From: Linnemannia schmuckeri
Lineage: Eukaryota; Mortierellomycota; Mortierellomycetes; Mortierellales; Mortierellaceae
Direction of reading: 5' to 3'
DNA length: 64,000 nt
Assembly: GCA_029449235.1 (NCBI GenBank)
Contig: JANATG010000002.1
Span: 4,464,001 to 4,528,000 of the forward strand
This document shows positions 1 through 11,733 of this stretch, piece after piece. The first letter of the stretch is position 1; each line of letters opens with the position of its first letter. The notes beneath the pieces were generated by a model. The model did no database searches, was not told the origin of the DNA, and saw only the letters and a list, made by a program, of their open reading frames with translations. A program made the translations under genes and the position numbers.

Positions 1-2262
1 GCCCTTTTCCCACCCATGGAGGATGGCCACACACACACACAATGCGTCTGTTCGAAGTTTTGTGTCACGTCGAATGGCCTTCTTTTTGTAACCTCCAGTT
101 GACGAATCAGCTTGTTTTGTAACGAAACGTGAAATTCTTTGCTGGGCTGCTCTCATCTGATTCCATTCGATGCTTTTATCCACTATTCCTCCTTTTTCGA
201 TCGACTTGCTGTGTTTTCGTATTGCATTATCTCTGTCATTCCACCTCTTCCACAAGTCATAGCCCCTTTCCTTCCCCTGATTCTTTTTTTGCAATTGAGA
301 AAGAATGAAAGATGATCGCCATTGCTTTTTTTTGCTGCGTCCTAGTGTGTAAGGAAGATGGTGTTTTTTATCTCGCGATCAGGCAGGTGATGGGGAGAGG
401 AGAGAGGTTCGCTTTTCGACGATCGAAAGGCGAGCGCATTTGTGCAGCGTCTCGACTCCCTCCCTCCCTGCCCCACGCGACGAGGGAGATAGAAGAGAAG
501 AGAACGTAGGAGAGAGGCGAAATGGAAGACTCTGAAATGATGGATTCAGAATTGAGCACATATGAAGAGCCAGTAGTTGGCAGTGATGGCGATCAACAAT
601 GTCACTCAATATGTTTCTAACTCGCGACACATGTAAGACCTTTGCTAACCCAGAACGGAACACTCAAATTGGGGGTGTGCACTGATGGAATCATGGAAGT
701 GCGACTAAAGCCCATAAACCCATAATAAGGAACAAGAACTAAGGGCGTGCGTTGTGTCTTGGAATATGATATCTATTTGGCACCACCTTTGGTCTCTTGG
801 TTATTAACGACGCTGAAATTGCATCGGAGGGTTGTCGGTTTATTTCATATACTTTCCGACACAGAAAACAGAATTAGAAAAGTGGAACAGAAAGGGTATG
901 TGGTAAGCTACGCCCCTTGGACTTTACTTTAACTAAATTGAATCGACTCCCTCTCTCCCTTTCTTGCTGCAAAAGTATTATTATTATCTTTGCAGTTCAT
1001 GAATGATCATCTCCGTACCCCACCAACACCTCCCTTCACTCTACCCATCCATTGGAAGAGCAGACAGATCCACTCATCGGCCAGCAATAACTGAAAAAAA
1101 AGGAAGAAACTAAGGAAGCAAAGGAGAAAGGAAGCATCGAACACCCCTGTATTTTTAAACGCCACAGCGGAGGGTCCACATACACGTGCTGGTGTTTCTG
1201 AACTATGATTGGCTAGTGGACTGGGAAAAGTTTCTGCCCTTTCTAATCTTCATTAAGGTTGTACAAAAAGGAAATCCTCGGTAACTGGCCCAAAAAAAAG
1301 GGTTGCTGTGGGTGGGGAAAGAAAAGAGAATGAATCGAATTCGATGACTTACCGGGCAAATAAGACGAAGGAAGCGTTCGGAGGAAATAGAACGGACAGT
1401 AGGAGGGAGAGAGCAGAGGAGGAGAGAAAGAGGGAGAGACATGTTGCAGTGCTGCAATTGGTACACAGTGTTGGTGTAGTGTGTGGTGTGGTGCGGTGGT
1501 GGTTCGCTCAAACAGGCAGACTGATGGACGGATAAACGAACGGAACAACTTTTGCTCTTGTTTGTCTGTCGTTCGATTCAACCTCTAGTGCTCTCTCTCT
1601 CTCTCTCTCTGAGAAAAAGAAGGTGTATGAATGCTTTGCCAGGGTTGCATACCTGTAAAAAAGGTTGAGAGTTGAATGGCCCCGCCAATAAAAAGTCAGA
1701 ACCCACCCAAGAAGTCGACAGACCATGCTCTTCTGGGACCTGATTGGCTGATGGCTTTACCGGGAAGCAACAGTTCCAGTAAGTCGAATCGACCACGAGG
1801 GTCCATCAAGCGTCGATTAGCGGCACACAGACTCCCCTTCCTTTCTTTGAAGCTAACTCTCTCAACTCACCTTGACTCGAACGAACAGCAGTAGCGCATC
1901 TCTCGTCGGATGTATCTACAGCTGGATAACCATCATTCATTAGTCTAAGCTCCGTTTTTTTCATTTTCATTTACTCAACACGTACGCACCCCTAGAGCTT
2001 GCTCAATACAACGGAACCACCCATTTTCTCCTTCATTTTTTATAAATACCTTGCTATCCTCGCACCACTCCCCATTCTGTGTGCCTCGACAACTGACCTT
2101 TCCCGACCAGTAGCCCCTTCCTCTTCACCACCCTCCACCCCCCTCCTCCAGACGGTCCCCTCCTTTTTTTTCCTCCTTCCGTCCCTCCTTCCGTCCCTCC
2201 TTCACCACCACCACTCCACCCTTCCTCCTTCCGCTTCTTACTCACATAACACTTCATCCAGA
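1..2262. other. Intergenic region without supported gene; leader of the phosphate transporter
   Basis: I see no conserved protein in this stretch. Open frames are short and low in complexity, and the only tidy one is a 32-codon acidic ORF starting at 522. There is a CT microsatellite near 1592-1609. From about 2085 to 2260 the + strand is strongly pyrimidine-rich, with CCTTCCGTCCCT-type repeats, as expected of a fungal promoter or 5' leader directly before the ATG at 2263. Distal exons of a gene lying to the left cannot be excluded. Confidence 0.5.
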
Positions 2263-3908
2263 ATGATGCAAGTTCACGACTTCACCTTTCTCTTCGGGAT
2301 TGGTCTTTTCTTCGCCTTCATGGACGCCTACGGTATTGGTGCCAACGATGTCGCCAACTCCTTCGCCACCTCTGTCGGTTCCGGTTCCATTACCCTTGCC
2401 CAAGCCTTGATCATTGCCTGTTTCTGTGAGTTCGGAGGAGCTTTCCTCCTCGGTGCCAACACTACCGAGACCATCAAGGGTGGAATCGTCGAGACCTCCT
2501 TATACAAGGCCCAGCCTGAGATTCTTATGGTAAGTTTTTTCTTTGTTCTGAACACGGTTTCCTCAACAACAGTAACAACACAACAGTCTCTAACAGTTCA
2601 ACTTTTTTTGTTCGTCTCCTTTGTCAACAGTTGACCATGGTTTGCGCTTTGATCGGTTCCTCCACCTGGGTCTTGTTCGCCACCTCCCGCGGCTGGCCTG
2701 TCTCGACCACCCACGCCATTGTTGGTGCCATTTGCGGTGCCGGTATCTCTGCCTTCGGCTCCGACGGTATCCAGTGGAGCGGTATCACCAAGATTGTCCT
2801 CTCCTGGGTCGTCTCCCCCGTTTGCGCCGGTATTGTTTGTGCCCTCATCTTCGGTGCCACTCAGTTTTTGGTCTTGAGACACGAGAACTCGTTCCAGCGT
2901 GGTCTCATTGCCATTCCCGCCTACTTCGGTATTGCCTTGACTGTCAACGTCTTCTACATTATCTTCAAGGGTGCCCCAGATTCTTCCCTCAAGTCTGACA
3001 GCAACGTTGGTATCGCCGTCGGCATCGCTCTCGGTGTTGGTGCTTTCGTTTTCCTCTGGTGCTTCTTCTTCCTCCGCCCCTTCCTTCGCCGCAGAATCCA
3101 GGACAGTGAGAACCTTCGCTGGTTCCACCTCTTCTACATCCCCTTCGTTAAGCCCCAGGGTAAGGTTCCTGAGGTTGTTGAGGAGAAGAGTGGAAAGGCT
3201 GCTGATGCCGATCTCGAGGCTGGCGAGGGCAAGGCCGATGCTTCCTTGGTTGAGCTCGAGACCAAAGAGAAGTCCTTTGCCCAGAAGTTCAAGGGTGCCC
3301 TTACTCACGGTCTTACCCAGGAGGTCAACATCTCCCACGACGAGAATACCAACGCTGTTCACGATCACGCCACCAAGTACGACCGCGACACCGAGCGTCT
3401 CTTCTCTGCCGTCCAGGTCATCACCGCCTGCTTCACCTCCTTTGCTCACGGTTCCAACGATGTTGCTAACGCCATCGGTCCCCTTGCCACCATCTTCTAT
3501 ATCTGGGAGAACGCCAACATTGATGTCAAGAAGGCCCCCGTCCCCGTCTGGATTCTTGCCTTTGGAGGTATTGCCATCGATCTTGGTTTGATGACCTATG
3601 GTTACCACGTCATGCGTACCCTCGGTAACAAGATGACCTACATGTCCCCTACCCGCGGTTTCTCAGCCGAGATGGGTACCTCGATCACTATCTTGACCTG
3701 CTCCAAGCTCGGTCTCCCTGTCTCCTCGACACACTGCATCACTGGTGCCACCTCGGCCATCGGTCTCATGTCAGGCGGTGGATTCAAATCCCTCAACTGG
3801 CGTCTTTTGCTCGGTGTCTTTGCCGGATGGATTGCTACCCTCCCCGCCGCCGGTGTTGTCGCTGGTTTGATGTTTGCCTTCGTCTCCCGCTCCCCCATGC
3901 TCGTATAA
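2263..3908 (+). CDS. PHO89: PHO89-like Na+/phosphate symporter (PiT/PHO-4 family)
   Basis: Predicted plasma-membrane inorganic phosphate symporter of 514 aa, a usual length for PiT/PHO-4 proteins. It has two exons (2263-2529 and 2631-3908) joined by a 101-nt GTAAGT/CAG intron in phase 0. Both halves of the internally duplicated family are present: the N-terminal signature GANDVANSFATSVGSGSIT lies near residue 24 and the C-terminal one, HGSNDVANAIGPLA, near residue 396. The halves are separated by a hydrophilic cytoplasmic loop rich in Glu and Lys (about residues 265-380). Many hydrophobic segments flank both signatures. Two adjacent ATGs open the frame (2263 and 2266); the first was taken. 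In yeast, family members are induced by phosphate starvation and depend on sodium; coupling and regulation here are inferred from the family only. Codon use is strongly biased to C-ending codons, which suggests high expression. Confidence 0.95.
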
Positions 3909-4010
3909 ATCGTGCTCGAGCTTTTATCCACAATCCCCACTCCATTTTCTGTAATGTAGTTGTTATACCATCATAATATTTTTGCATCTATTTCGGCCCT
4001 TTTGGAAACA

Positions 4011-4016
4011 ATAAAA
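4011..4016 (+). terminator. Polyadenylation signal AATAAA of the phosphate transporter
   Basis: A canonical AATAAA lies about 100 bases after the stop codon at 3906-3908 and is followed by T-rich sequence. It is a plausible 3' end signal for the transporter mRNA. Confidence 0.5.
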
Positions 4017-4265
4017 CCAATTGTAGTCTGTCCCAACTCTCTTTCTATGTATGCTCCTATTTTTATGTTTGTATGTTCACTTTGACAATTTGAAAACTGT
4101 TGACACACTTTGGTTGTGAAAATGAGAGGGTGTTGCGCAACGTGTAACGTTGAATCGTGCTTCTCGCCCCCTTTTTTCATCATACTCCAATCAATGATTC
4201 ATCAGTGCGACGTTACAACCAAAACCAAGCCCACACGACCAACCGACAATGCAAATCAGGCGTCA

Positions 4266-4443
4266 CAGCAGAGCATTTTGGTGCCCTCTCATTTTCAATC
4301 TACGTCGAAGCGGTTTTCATAGTCAACATAAACGAAACTGCAAACCGCATAAACAGAAAAAAATATTTCGCTGCAACGAAAAAAAAAAATACGTTGCGAC
4401 GGATTTTCAGTTCCGTCGACATAGGCACCAGACCACATTTTGT
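4266..4443 (+). repeat. Left inverted repeat of the 754-bp element
   Basis: This arm matches the reverse complement of 4842-5019 over its full length with scattered substitutions and one small difference in the A-run. Confidence 0.8.
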
Positions 4444-4841
4444 CCTAGTGTCGACCAGGCAGAGTTCACACCCAGAGCCAAAGACACACTCACACCACCA
4501 TAAACACACCAACCTGCATATAGAGACACATATACAAGCACACCTTCAACACAACATACACGCACACGCCCAACGTATACATAGAGACACGAATGCACAT
4601 AGACATACTCCTCTAACATAACACATTGACTGTCAGATACATTCACATATCCACCCCCCTCTCTCTCTCTTTCACGCACACTCGCACATACATTCACACA
4701 TTTGCCCTCACACTGTGGTTCCCCGCTCGAATACTGGTCGTTTTATTTTACTTCTTCCTTCCATCTGCACAACGAGAAAGGCGGTCGAGTCAGAAAGAGA
4801 GACCAATTTGAATGTAGGATACATGCTAGCATGCGCGTAAC

Positions 4842-5019
4842 ACAAAATGTGGTTTGGTGCCTATGTCGACGGAACTGAAAATCCGTCGCAACGTATTTTT
4901 TTTTTCGTTGCAGCGAAATTTTTTTTTCTGTTTATACGGTTTTGCAGTTTCGTTTATGTGGGCTATGAAAACGGCTTCGACGTAGGTTGAAAATGAGAGG
5001 GCACCAAAATGCTCCACTG
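4842..5019 (-). repeat. Right inverted repeat of the 754-bp element
   Basis: This is the mirror of 4266-4443. The outermost bases read CAGTGGAGC inward. Confidence 0.8.
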
Positions 5020-5484
5020 TAATCAGCTAAATCAAACAGGAGAGGAAAAGGGCAAAGAAGAATTTCCGAAGAAAAGGAGCGCCTTCAGGATATTCTAGAT
5101 TGGAAATTATTCTTACATTACCTAGCGCGAAAAGGTAAGAGTCCTTTCATAAACAATCCACTTCCACGCCTCTCTTTTCTTGCGCCGCTCTATCCCCCTA
5201 CACTCACTTCCCTCTAGAGTCTGGGTACTCTCGCTAATATTCTTCCTGGCTCCATAACCCCCCTTTTTTCGTTATCCAAGCGGGATCGAGCTAGCTAACC
5301 CTTGAAGAAAAATAAGTAATGTTTCCTGAGTGAAACCTAACTGATTGTCGCCTACGCATGGTGCCCCGGACTTGCTTTGCAGCTAGGTTGCGCGCGCTTT
5401 ATTTCGCTAGGCTGCATGTCTTTTTACTCTTACCAACTGACGACAATAGGCCTTGTAAAACTGTCGAGCAGGGTCCGAGACGAG
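5020..5484. other. Spacer between two mobile elements
   Basis: No gene is seen. The stretch separates the 754-bp inverted-repeat element from the left end of the 7.1-kb element. If the large element extends further left than its last recognisable homology, the true end would lie here. Confidence 0.4.
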
Positions 5485-5495
5485 GAAGCTCTGAA

Positions 5496-5545
5496 CCCAG
5501 TCACCTCGTCCGCTAAAATGCACATTTTGCTGACGCGGGGCTGGG
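5496..5545. repeat. Subterminal palindrome, left end
   Basis: CCCAG at 5496-5500 pairs with CTGGG at 5541-5545, and the interior folds as an imperfect hairpin with AAAATG/CATTTT near the loop. The equivalent right-end palindrome (12524-12567) is cleaner. The palindromes sit about 11 bp from each deduced tip. Confidence 0.6.
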
Positions 5546-6274
5546 ACACAATCTCCCCATTTGCTAAGGAAGCGTCCTTCCCTTCGTACTTCCAAAAAAG
5601 GGAAAAAGACCAATGGCCTCAGACACACGCACTCCTTCATTCGCTCCTTCACGTCGTCTGTATAATCGTCTCTTATCTTGCATCCACCCTGCTTCACTCT
5701 CAAATAAAGCGATAGCATGTCAAACAAAAGGTAGCTCAGGTACAGATGCACATCTCAAGCACGTATTCATTTCTTAACACGTTTTCATCAGCAGCACCGA
5801 AGCATAGGAGCATCCTAGCAGCCGTTGTCCAGTTTGTCTCATCTCTTTCTCATTCTGTTCATACTCTTTATAGCGACAATCTACCATATCAAGGGACCCC
5901 GACCACGCCAAGTAAACGCGCTTCGAGGGCTTCCAGGGTAAGGGTGCAGTTTGATATGGTGCTCAGCGAGTCTTTGTTGTGTTTGTCTCAATTTCTAATT
6001 TGCTGGTCTTCAACGCGGTATGTATAGCTTCAAGGCATAAGCGAACTCGGCGTCCTCGGCTTCAACAAGCCTGATACACAATCTTCTGAGGGAGCCTACC
6101 AAGTGAGTGGATATCGGACACCGATATGAACGCGATATTTTATTCTTCAAGCACATTTCTTATCGTCTCTTGGCACTTTGTATTTGCTCCGCATAGGATA
6201 CTCCGAGAAAAGTCGCCTAGGCTCTACTTTCGTTGAGTGGAACCCATTCTCCTCTCGAGGGATCGACCTTCTCC
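5546..6274 (+). promoter_or_regulatory. Inferred promoter and leader of the helicase gene, with a 94-nt 5' intron
   Basis: This part of the left repeat precedes the helicase ATG. It contains a conserved splice-site pair: donor GTGAGTGG at 6103 and acceptor GCATAG ending at 6196. Both sites are preserved at the same place in the right repeat (donor at 11919, acceptor ending at 11822 on the - strand), which argues that they are functional leader signals and not chance motifs. Confidence 0.45.
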
Positions 6275-8686
6275 ATGGACTCCATGACATTCAACGCTGC
6301 ACAGGACGCTGCGAATCCTTTCTGGTCGCCCGCGCAACCTTCTCAGGCAGGGCAAGGGACGCCACTCCAAATTCACTCCTCATTCATTCCAAGTCTGTCT
6401 ATCAACATGCCTGAACAGTCTCCTGGCTTCGCAACATCATTTACATTGCCGACAGCACAAGCTCTCTCATCTCATGCACAGAGTACCTTATCGCCAGCAC
6501 GCATTGACTCTTCATCTGATAACTCTGACTCCTCACTAGACACGTCGCCAAGAAAGGCAGTTTTTACGCCAAAAAAATCTGTCTCGACGCCAATACACTC
6601 CGTCGCAACGCCGACTCAGCCTATTCCCTCGCCTATGCAGTTCTTTTCGTCGTCATCACAAGCTGTACTAGAGAGATTTATACCATTGCCAGACAAAGAA
6701 AACGAGGATAGTGACGATGTGGCAAGTGTTCTTTGAAAATTGATTTATATACCTTTTGCCTTGCTGTTCAATCTTTTTGCTAATATTTTGCATCGCAATC
6801 TTGTGCATCTTTTAGGGCCCCCAATTTTTTTCCAGATCAAAGGCCATTAGCCTTTGTCGAGAAGTTTTCAACTGTACTCCAAAAGAGCAGCAAATGGAGG
6901 TATTGGAACACATTGCACAAAAAATCGATTGCGTGTTGATTGCTCCCTGCGGCTGGAGCAAGACACTCGCATTCTTTCTTCCTATGGCATACTGGCCCGG
7001 CAGTATCACTGCCATTATCTCGCCACTGATAGCTTTGATGAACGATCAGCAGCAGGTAATTCATATCGAGGCCCCTCCATGTATCATACAGTCAGAAACA
7101 ACAGTCTCATTTTTAACCACCTTTTATCTTTGTACTTTGCCACTCAATCATACAGAAGCTGATCAATGCCAAAATACCTCACATCGTTCTCTCCGGTGAC
7201 AGCTCTGCTGCCATCAATGGTGACATGATTAGACGCATATGTGAAGGCGAGTTCAGAGCAGTCTTTATGTCACCCGAGATTATTTTTGGCGACAGCCCTA
7301 CTTCGAGATTGGTACAAGGGCTTTGGCAAAATACGCGCTGGCAGAACCCGTTACTTGCCATAGTGGTGGACGAGGTCCATTGTGTTGAAAAATGGGGCGG
7401 GAAGTTTCGCCCAGAATATGCTCGCCTCGGTGACCTTCGCATTTGGTCGCCTGGAGTTCCTTTTGTGGGTGTAACCGCGACACTCACTGACGATGCACTT
7501 GCTCAAAACCATGGATAAGCTCTTCCTGCCCAAGGCCACCGTGCTTCGTGTGCGAGAGCTCCCCACAAACGTCCGTCTCGAGGTTCACACTCAACCCATG
7601 GATGCCAAGAGCGGTCTTAATCGTCTGTTAGGCAAAGACAAGACGATTATTTACTTCGAAAAAATTTCCATTCTCATGGATGTCTTCGTATATCTGTCAA
7701 CGACGAGGCCCGATCTAAAGGGTAAGCTTGGCGTTTACTTCTCCACTTGTTCATTCCGAAAAAAGGTGGAGACTATGGACAAGTTCGTAAAGGGAAATAT
7801 CCATGTCTTGTTGGCTACCGAGGCTGCAGGCATGGGTTGTGACATACCCGATGTGATCCAGGTTATTCAGTACGGGTGAGTGGTATATAGAAAAATTATT
7901 GAAGAATAGTACGATCATTAGGGAACGAATGACTTTTTCTAAAATTTCTTGGCATAATCTGCATTATGTAGCTTTCCAAGGGATATGCCGAGCTTGGTTC
8001 AGCGAGTCGGTCGAGTAGCACGAGATCCCGAGATCAAAGGCCTTGGAGTCCTTTATGCGCCACCGATGAACAAAACGGCCCCCACCGACATAAACGTGCG
8101 TGAGTACATTAAGAACCACGTGGCGGGAAGGTGTCTTTGGACATTAATAGATAAACTGTTTGGGAATGACCCTCGCACCTGCAACAACAACTGTTCTGGA
8201 TGCTCTAGAGTTGATCGTCCCGTTCCCACCACTGTTCGTCTTGACACCGGATCGAGTGAGAGAAGGAGATATCCGAGCCATTCAGAGGAAGAAAAACACT
8301 TGGCTTTCGAAACACTCCTGGCGTGGAGAAATGGGACGTACGAGAGATGGGTGAGCAGTAAACCTTACAGGATCGGTGGAGAAACGTGGATACTGCCAGA
8401 CAATGTGGCCAAGAAGCTGTTGCAAAGATTCTCCGGGGCCAGAACTGCCGAGGCAGTCAAGGCCATCGCTTCCTCTTGCAAATGGATGCCCCTCTTAGGA
8501 GATACTATGTTTGGCGACATCGCGCAGGTACTGGACAAGCTCAATAACGAAATCGATGCTCACCGCGGATCAGGTAGCCAGACGACGGCGGCATCTGTGC
8601 TAGCCCAGTCGAAGGACGGATTCATTGGCGGCCATACGTCTGATGTTCAGCAGCTTCTCGGCGACCAACCACACACCGCAGATTGA
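6275..8686 (+). pseudogene. RecQ-family ATP-dependent DNA helicase of the mobile element, frameshifted
   Basis: A RecQ-type superfamily-2 helicase, predicted to unwind DNA 3'-5'. The start MDSMTFNAAQDA (ATG at 6275) opens a Ser/Pro-rich tail of about 140 aa. Core motifs follow in order: motif I APCGWSKT (ends near 6970), SPLIALMNDQQ (ends 7055), DEVHC for motif II, TATLT for motif III, LLATEAAGMGCDIPD for motif V and QRVGRVARDP for motif VI, then a Cys cluster TCNNNCSGCS resembling the RecQ zinc site. Clear introns are 7056-7155 and 7876-7971. The first intron after about 6712 could not be placed; a GCAAGT donor exists there but no acceptor of matching phase is convincing. A one-base frame change near 7499-7515 splits the frame just after motif III, and the Walker A glycine before Lys is Ser. 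The gene therefore looks inactivated. Its promoter and first codons lie in the left terminal repeat. Confidence 0.85.
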
Positions 8687-8873
8687 GATTGTCATTCTGA
8701 GTGAATCGGTTATCCACTTAATTTCGTCCGCATGGTGCAACCTGAAGAATCGCCCGTTTTCATTCTACCCTTCTCTCTCTAAACCATCCTTCTCTCTTTC
8801 ATCCTTCTCTTTGTTCATTCTTTCATTTTTCACAGAGTAGTAAAACCAAAAAAAGACGCAAGTATTTTTATAT

Positions 8874-11733
8874 TTAATCTGTAACATTTTCGAGCGCTTC
8901 TATCTCCTCTAAATCCACAGCACTCTCCTGCTGGCGCCTATCCAAAAATCGAACAATCGATCCTCCGATCATCTTGTCTCCGCCAAGACGCTGAAGATCA
9001 ACCACCGGAATTCCTCGACCGCATTGGCTGGACTTGCACAAAATGCCTTCGGCTAGGAGATAATCCTGAATCGTGACAATATCCGATGCAGGCGATGGTT
9101 TCTGGTGTTTAGTGCTGTTGGAGCCAACTCCGACCTCTTGCTCGAACATCCACGAAATGACCTGAAAAGTTCTAATGTTGGTGGAAATCGAATCCCTGAG
9201 GTATTCCCAGGTCATGTTGGATCCTTTTGATGAAAAGATGGATTTGATGAGATAGTTATGGTTCTCTTGAAGCATGTCGGTCGCCATCCATCCACCATCA
9301 ACACCTTTGGGATTGACAAGCATGCTAGAGAGGACCCTTGTCGCCCACTCATCCGTCCACAGATGGCGAATACCATAGAGGAGACGCAGCAGTTCAAGCG
9401 CATAGTTCGTGTTGCCTCCTCCATGCATCATCAAAGTAATGATCGGCAGCAGGTGACTGATGCGACCGATGTCGCCGGCTTTGATGGCCTCGGTTAACTC
9501 GATGTGCACCGCTACATCGCGCAAGAAAAGAAGGGCGTTGATGTTGACGGTAGTAGAGGGTAGACCAAAGAGCGACGGCGAAGGCAGACTGCAGAAGGAG
9601 TTGGTGATGATTTCTGAGATTGTCGGAATATCAAGCTCGTCCGATGTACCACCTTGCCGCAGGGACTCGCAGAGCGACAACACCATCGCGTCAAAGACAA
9701 TCCTCAGTAGCTCGTCCGCGGCTTTAAACTCCTGCTTCTCCTTGGTCAAGCGCTTGCGATCCATCAAAATAATGATCGAGGCAAGAGATCCTGGGGACTG
9801 TGGAGAGCCATAGTGTGTCCTGAAGATGGTGCCACACAGGTTCATGTCAAGGTGGAAGAGTTGGGGGGTCGGGTGTACCCATGCAAGGCTATCATACGGA
9901 TCATTGTCGACAATGCGATGAATTTTGAGCGTCAGCAACCTGGACACAGACATCTGGTCACCGGCAAAGATGGTGTTTTTGGGATTGGCAAACCAAGTTT
10001 TCGGCAATTGAAGGCCGACCTGGGTGATTCTTTCCAGCACCGCCAAATTGCCGGCAATGGTGGATTCATCGAGCCTCATGGTTTGCAGCGGGAAAAGAAC
10101 AGTTTTGTGGATATCGAGCTTTTGGATAGGCAAAATTGGGATGGCAACAGCAGTGGATCCCTTCGGCAATGATCGCACAATGGTAGCGGAAACGTGCGAT
10201 CGGCTGACCTGATGAGGCACCTCCCAATCGGCTTCCTTGGGAAAGAACAAGTCAGCAGTGGGCACTGGCCTCTCATCCTCCGGGCGAAAAAGAGCAGGTG
10301 GTGCAGCGGGAGATTGGCCCTTGTCAGAGGGGAAGAGAATGAGAGTGGCGGCGGTACCATTGTCGAAAGTATCATGTTTGTCGGCCCTTTGGTGGTGATG
10401 CTTGTTAGCGATGTTGATGTTGTCGTACACTACCCACCAATCAAACTTCCCTACCGCATCTTTGACTTGCTTCCGAGCGTCCTTGGTCAACTATCGCAGC
10501 ACGTTCTGAACATGGCTGTAGGAGATTGAAAGTCCGAGCCCAGAGAGGGCCTCGAGCACTCCCTTTGGGCATCCTGTGCAATGGAGAAAAAGCCCCATGA
10601 TGGTCTGGAAGGCGTTGACCTTTTGCGACGACATGAACATCAGCATTGCCGCGATGCATCCTCGAACAGACGCAGGCTTTTGAGTCTTGCGACGCTTGCG
10701 TGCCTTGCGTGAGAGCTCCTGATCAGGAATACGTTCCTCTAGGAGACCCTCCAAGAGCCGTGTCAAATACTTGGCGCCTTCGGCGTACCGAGGAAGAAAG
10801 CGAAAGTTGTCGAGTAAAAAGCCTGTGACCTTCTGCCCCAGTTACTTTCGTGTGTGGTAGCCGCCAGTCTTTGCTGACCTTTTTGTTTTTAAGGTGCTTT
10901 AAAGTACAGTTGACGACAATATTGACGGCACTATTGACGAAATCCTCCTCCCACTTGCCGCCTTGCAGCTTGCCGTCCCAGATCTTGAGAACTCGCTCCG
11001 CACCCTTGTGCTCGTGGAAGTGCCCAGTCCACTGTGCGACATCTGGATCATCGGACATGAACAACTCTTCCAAAAACATGGGGAGAGTCATATATTGTCT
11101 CTTGATGCAACGCAAAACTTCAAGCAGTTTCTGTGGAATAGTGGCTTGGATTATATACATTCAAATATTAATAAAATTAGGTAGAAAATCGATGCAGGCA
11201 TAATGTATGTTCTAGTAAAGCGGGGTTACTTACAGGACTCTTTCGGGTCGAGGTTGGCGTCTGCTTATTTTGCCCGGTTGTGCAGCCTTCTAATGTAGGT
11301 GGATCCTGAAGTGACATGAACGTAAGTACATATTTCTTTGGCGGCCATATGTATCTTAGCAGTGAAAAAAATCATGTACATGGTTCCCCTACCTCGATCG
11401 CTGACGATTGGCACTGTTCGCCTATTTCCGGTCGCCCAAGCACTACGCGTCTCTTCTGAATATACATAGCATTTTAGTTGTCCGTCAAAAGCACATATTG
11501 ACCTGGCCCAAATGCGAGGGACGGGATCGAACACTTACGCTCTTAGGTGTTGGCGAATTAAACGTCTTATGCGAGGTATGGACGAAGTCACGTATCGAGA
11601 TACCTGAGCCTGTTAGCGTTTTTATGGCATCTTTTGCAGCATTGAGCTCCATGGAGATCCAGGGGGAAGTCGACGCCTTCAAAGGAGGGCTGACTGTCGT
11701 CTTCGCGGAGTCTTGTGCCGGGTTGAACTCCAT
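8874..11733 (-). pseudogene. DUF6589-type protein of the mobile element (candidate transposase), one in-frame stop
   Basis: Reconstructed from the right repeat inward with exons 11733-11539, 11455-11393, 11305-11234, 11130-10879 and 10832-8874, all in phase; the last intron is only 46 nt with a weak GTCAGC donor. The full frame would give about 846 residues. I recognise the fungal DUF6589 pattern: a helical N-terminal half, WVVYDNINIANKHHHQ followed by FDNGT, and a C-terminal block with VNPKGVDGG, LQENHNYLIKSIF and GSNMTWE. A single TAG at 10491-10493 sits in frame between two conserved parts (before LTKDARKQVKD), with no plausible intron to remove it. The conserved Asp/Glu-Asn positions fit an RNase H-like recombinase, but that is inference. 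The start MEFNPAQDSA mirrors the helicase start MDSMTFNAAQDA, and a second similar unit, MELNAAKDAI, follows at about residue 28. Confidence 0.75.

Larger units (their letters stand above)
4266..5019. mobile_element. 754-bp non-coding inverted-repeat element (MITE/foldback-like)
   Basis: Two near-identical arms of about 178 bp (4266-4443 and 4842-5019) face each other across about 400 bp of CA-rich simple sequence. The ends read CAGCAGAGCATTTTGG on the left and CAGTGGAGCATTTTGG on the right, reading inward. The arms share the internal segments CGCTGCAACGAAAAAAA and GACGGATTTTCAGTTCC. Apparent ORFs in the arms are one another's mirror and look like no known protein. AATCAG stands just outside both ends (4254-4259 and 5021-5026) and could be a target duplication, but spacing to the two ends differs (6 versus 1 base), so this is uncertain. 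No transposase is present, so the element would be non-autonomous. The superfamily was not recognised. Confidence 0.75.
5485..6314 (+). repeat. Left long terminal inverted repeat, carrying promoter, 5' intron and start of the helicase gene
   Basis: About 830 bp, matching the reverse complement of 11700-12579 with many substitutions and small indels (by eye roughly two thirds identical; not computed). The repeat runs past the ATG at 6275, so the first helicase codons belong to the repeat. Confidence 0.8.

Noticed and set aside
2598..3608. A 336-codon - strand open frame opposite the phosphate transporter
   Set aside because: It is the antisense shadow of biased C-ending codons; its translation is Gly/Val/Asp-rich without any motif, and the + strand carries an unmistakable PHO-4 protein.
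4157..4621. A 154-codon frame across the 754-bp inverted-repeat element
   Set aside because: The part in the arm reappears in mirror image at 4826-5017 because of the inverted repeat, and the rest is CA-repeat (His/Thr) sequence, so it is not a protein gene.
10488..10493. The TAG in the DUF6589 gene as an intron acceptor
   Set aside because: The upstream bases encode the conserved GLGLSISYSHVQNV segment in frame and no donor of usable spacing exists, so a nonsense change is the simpler reading.
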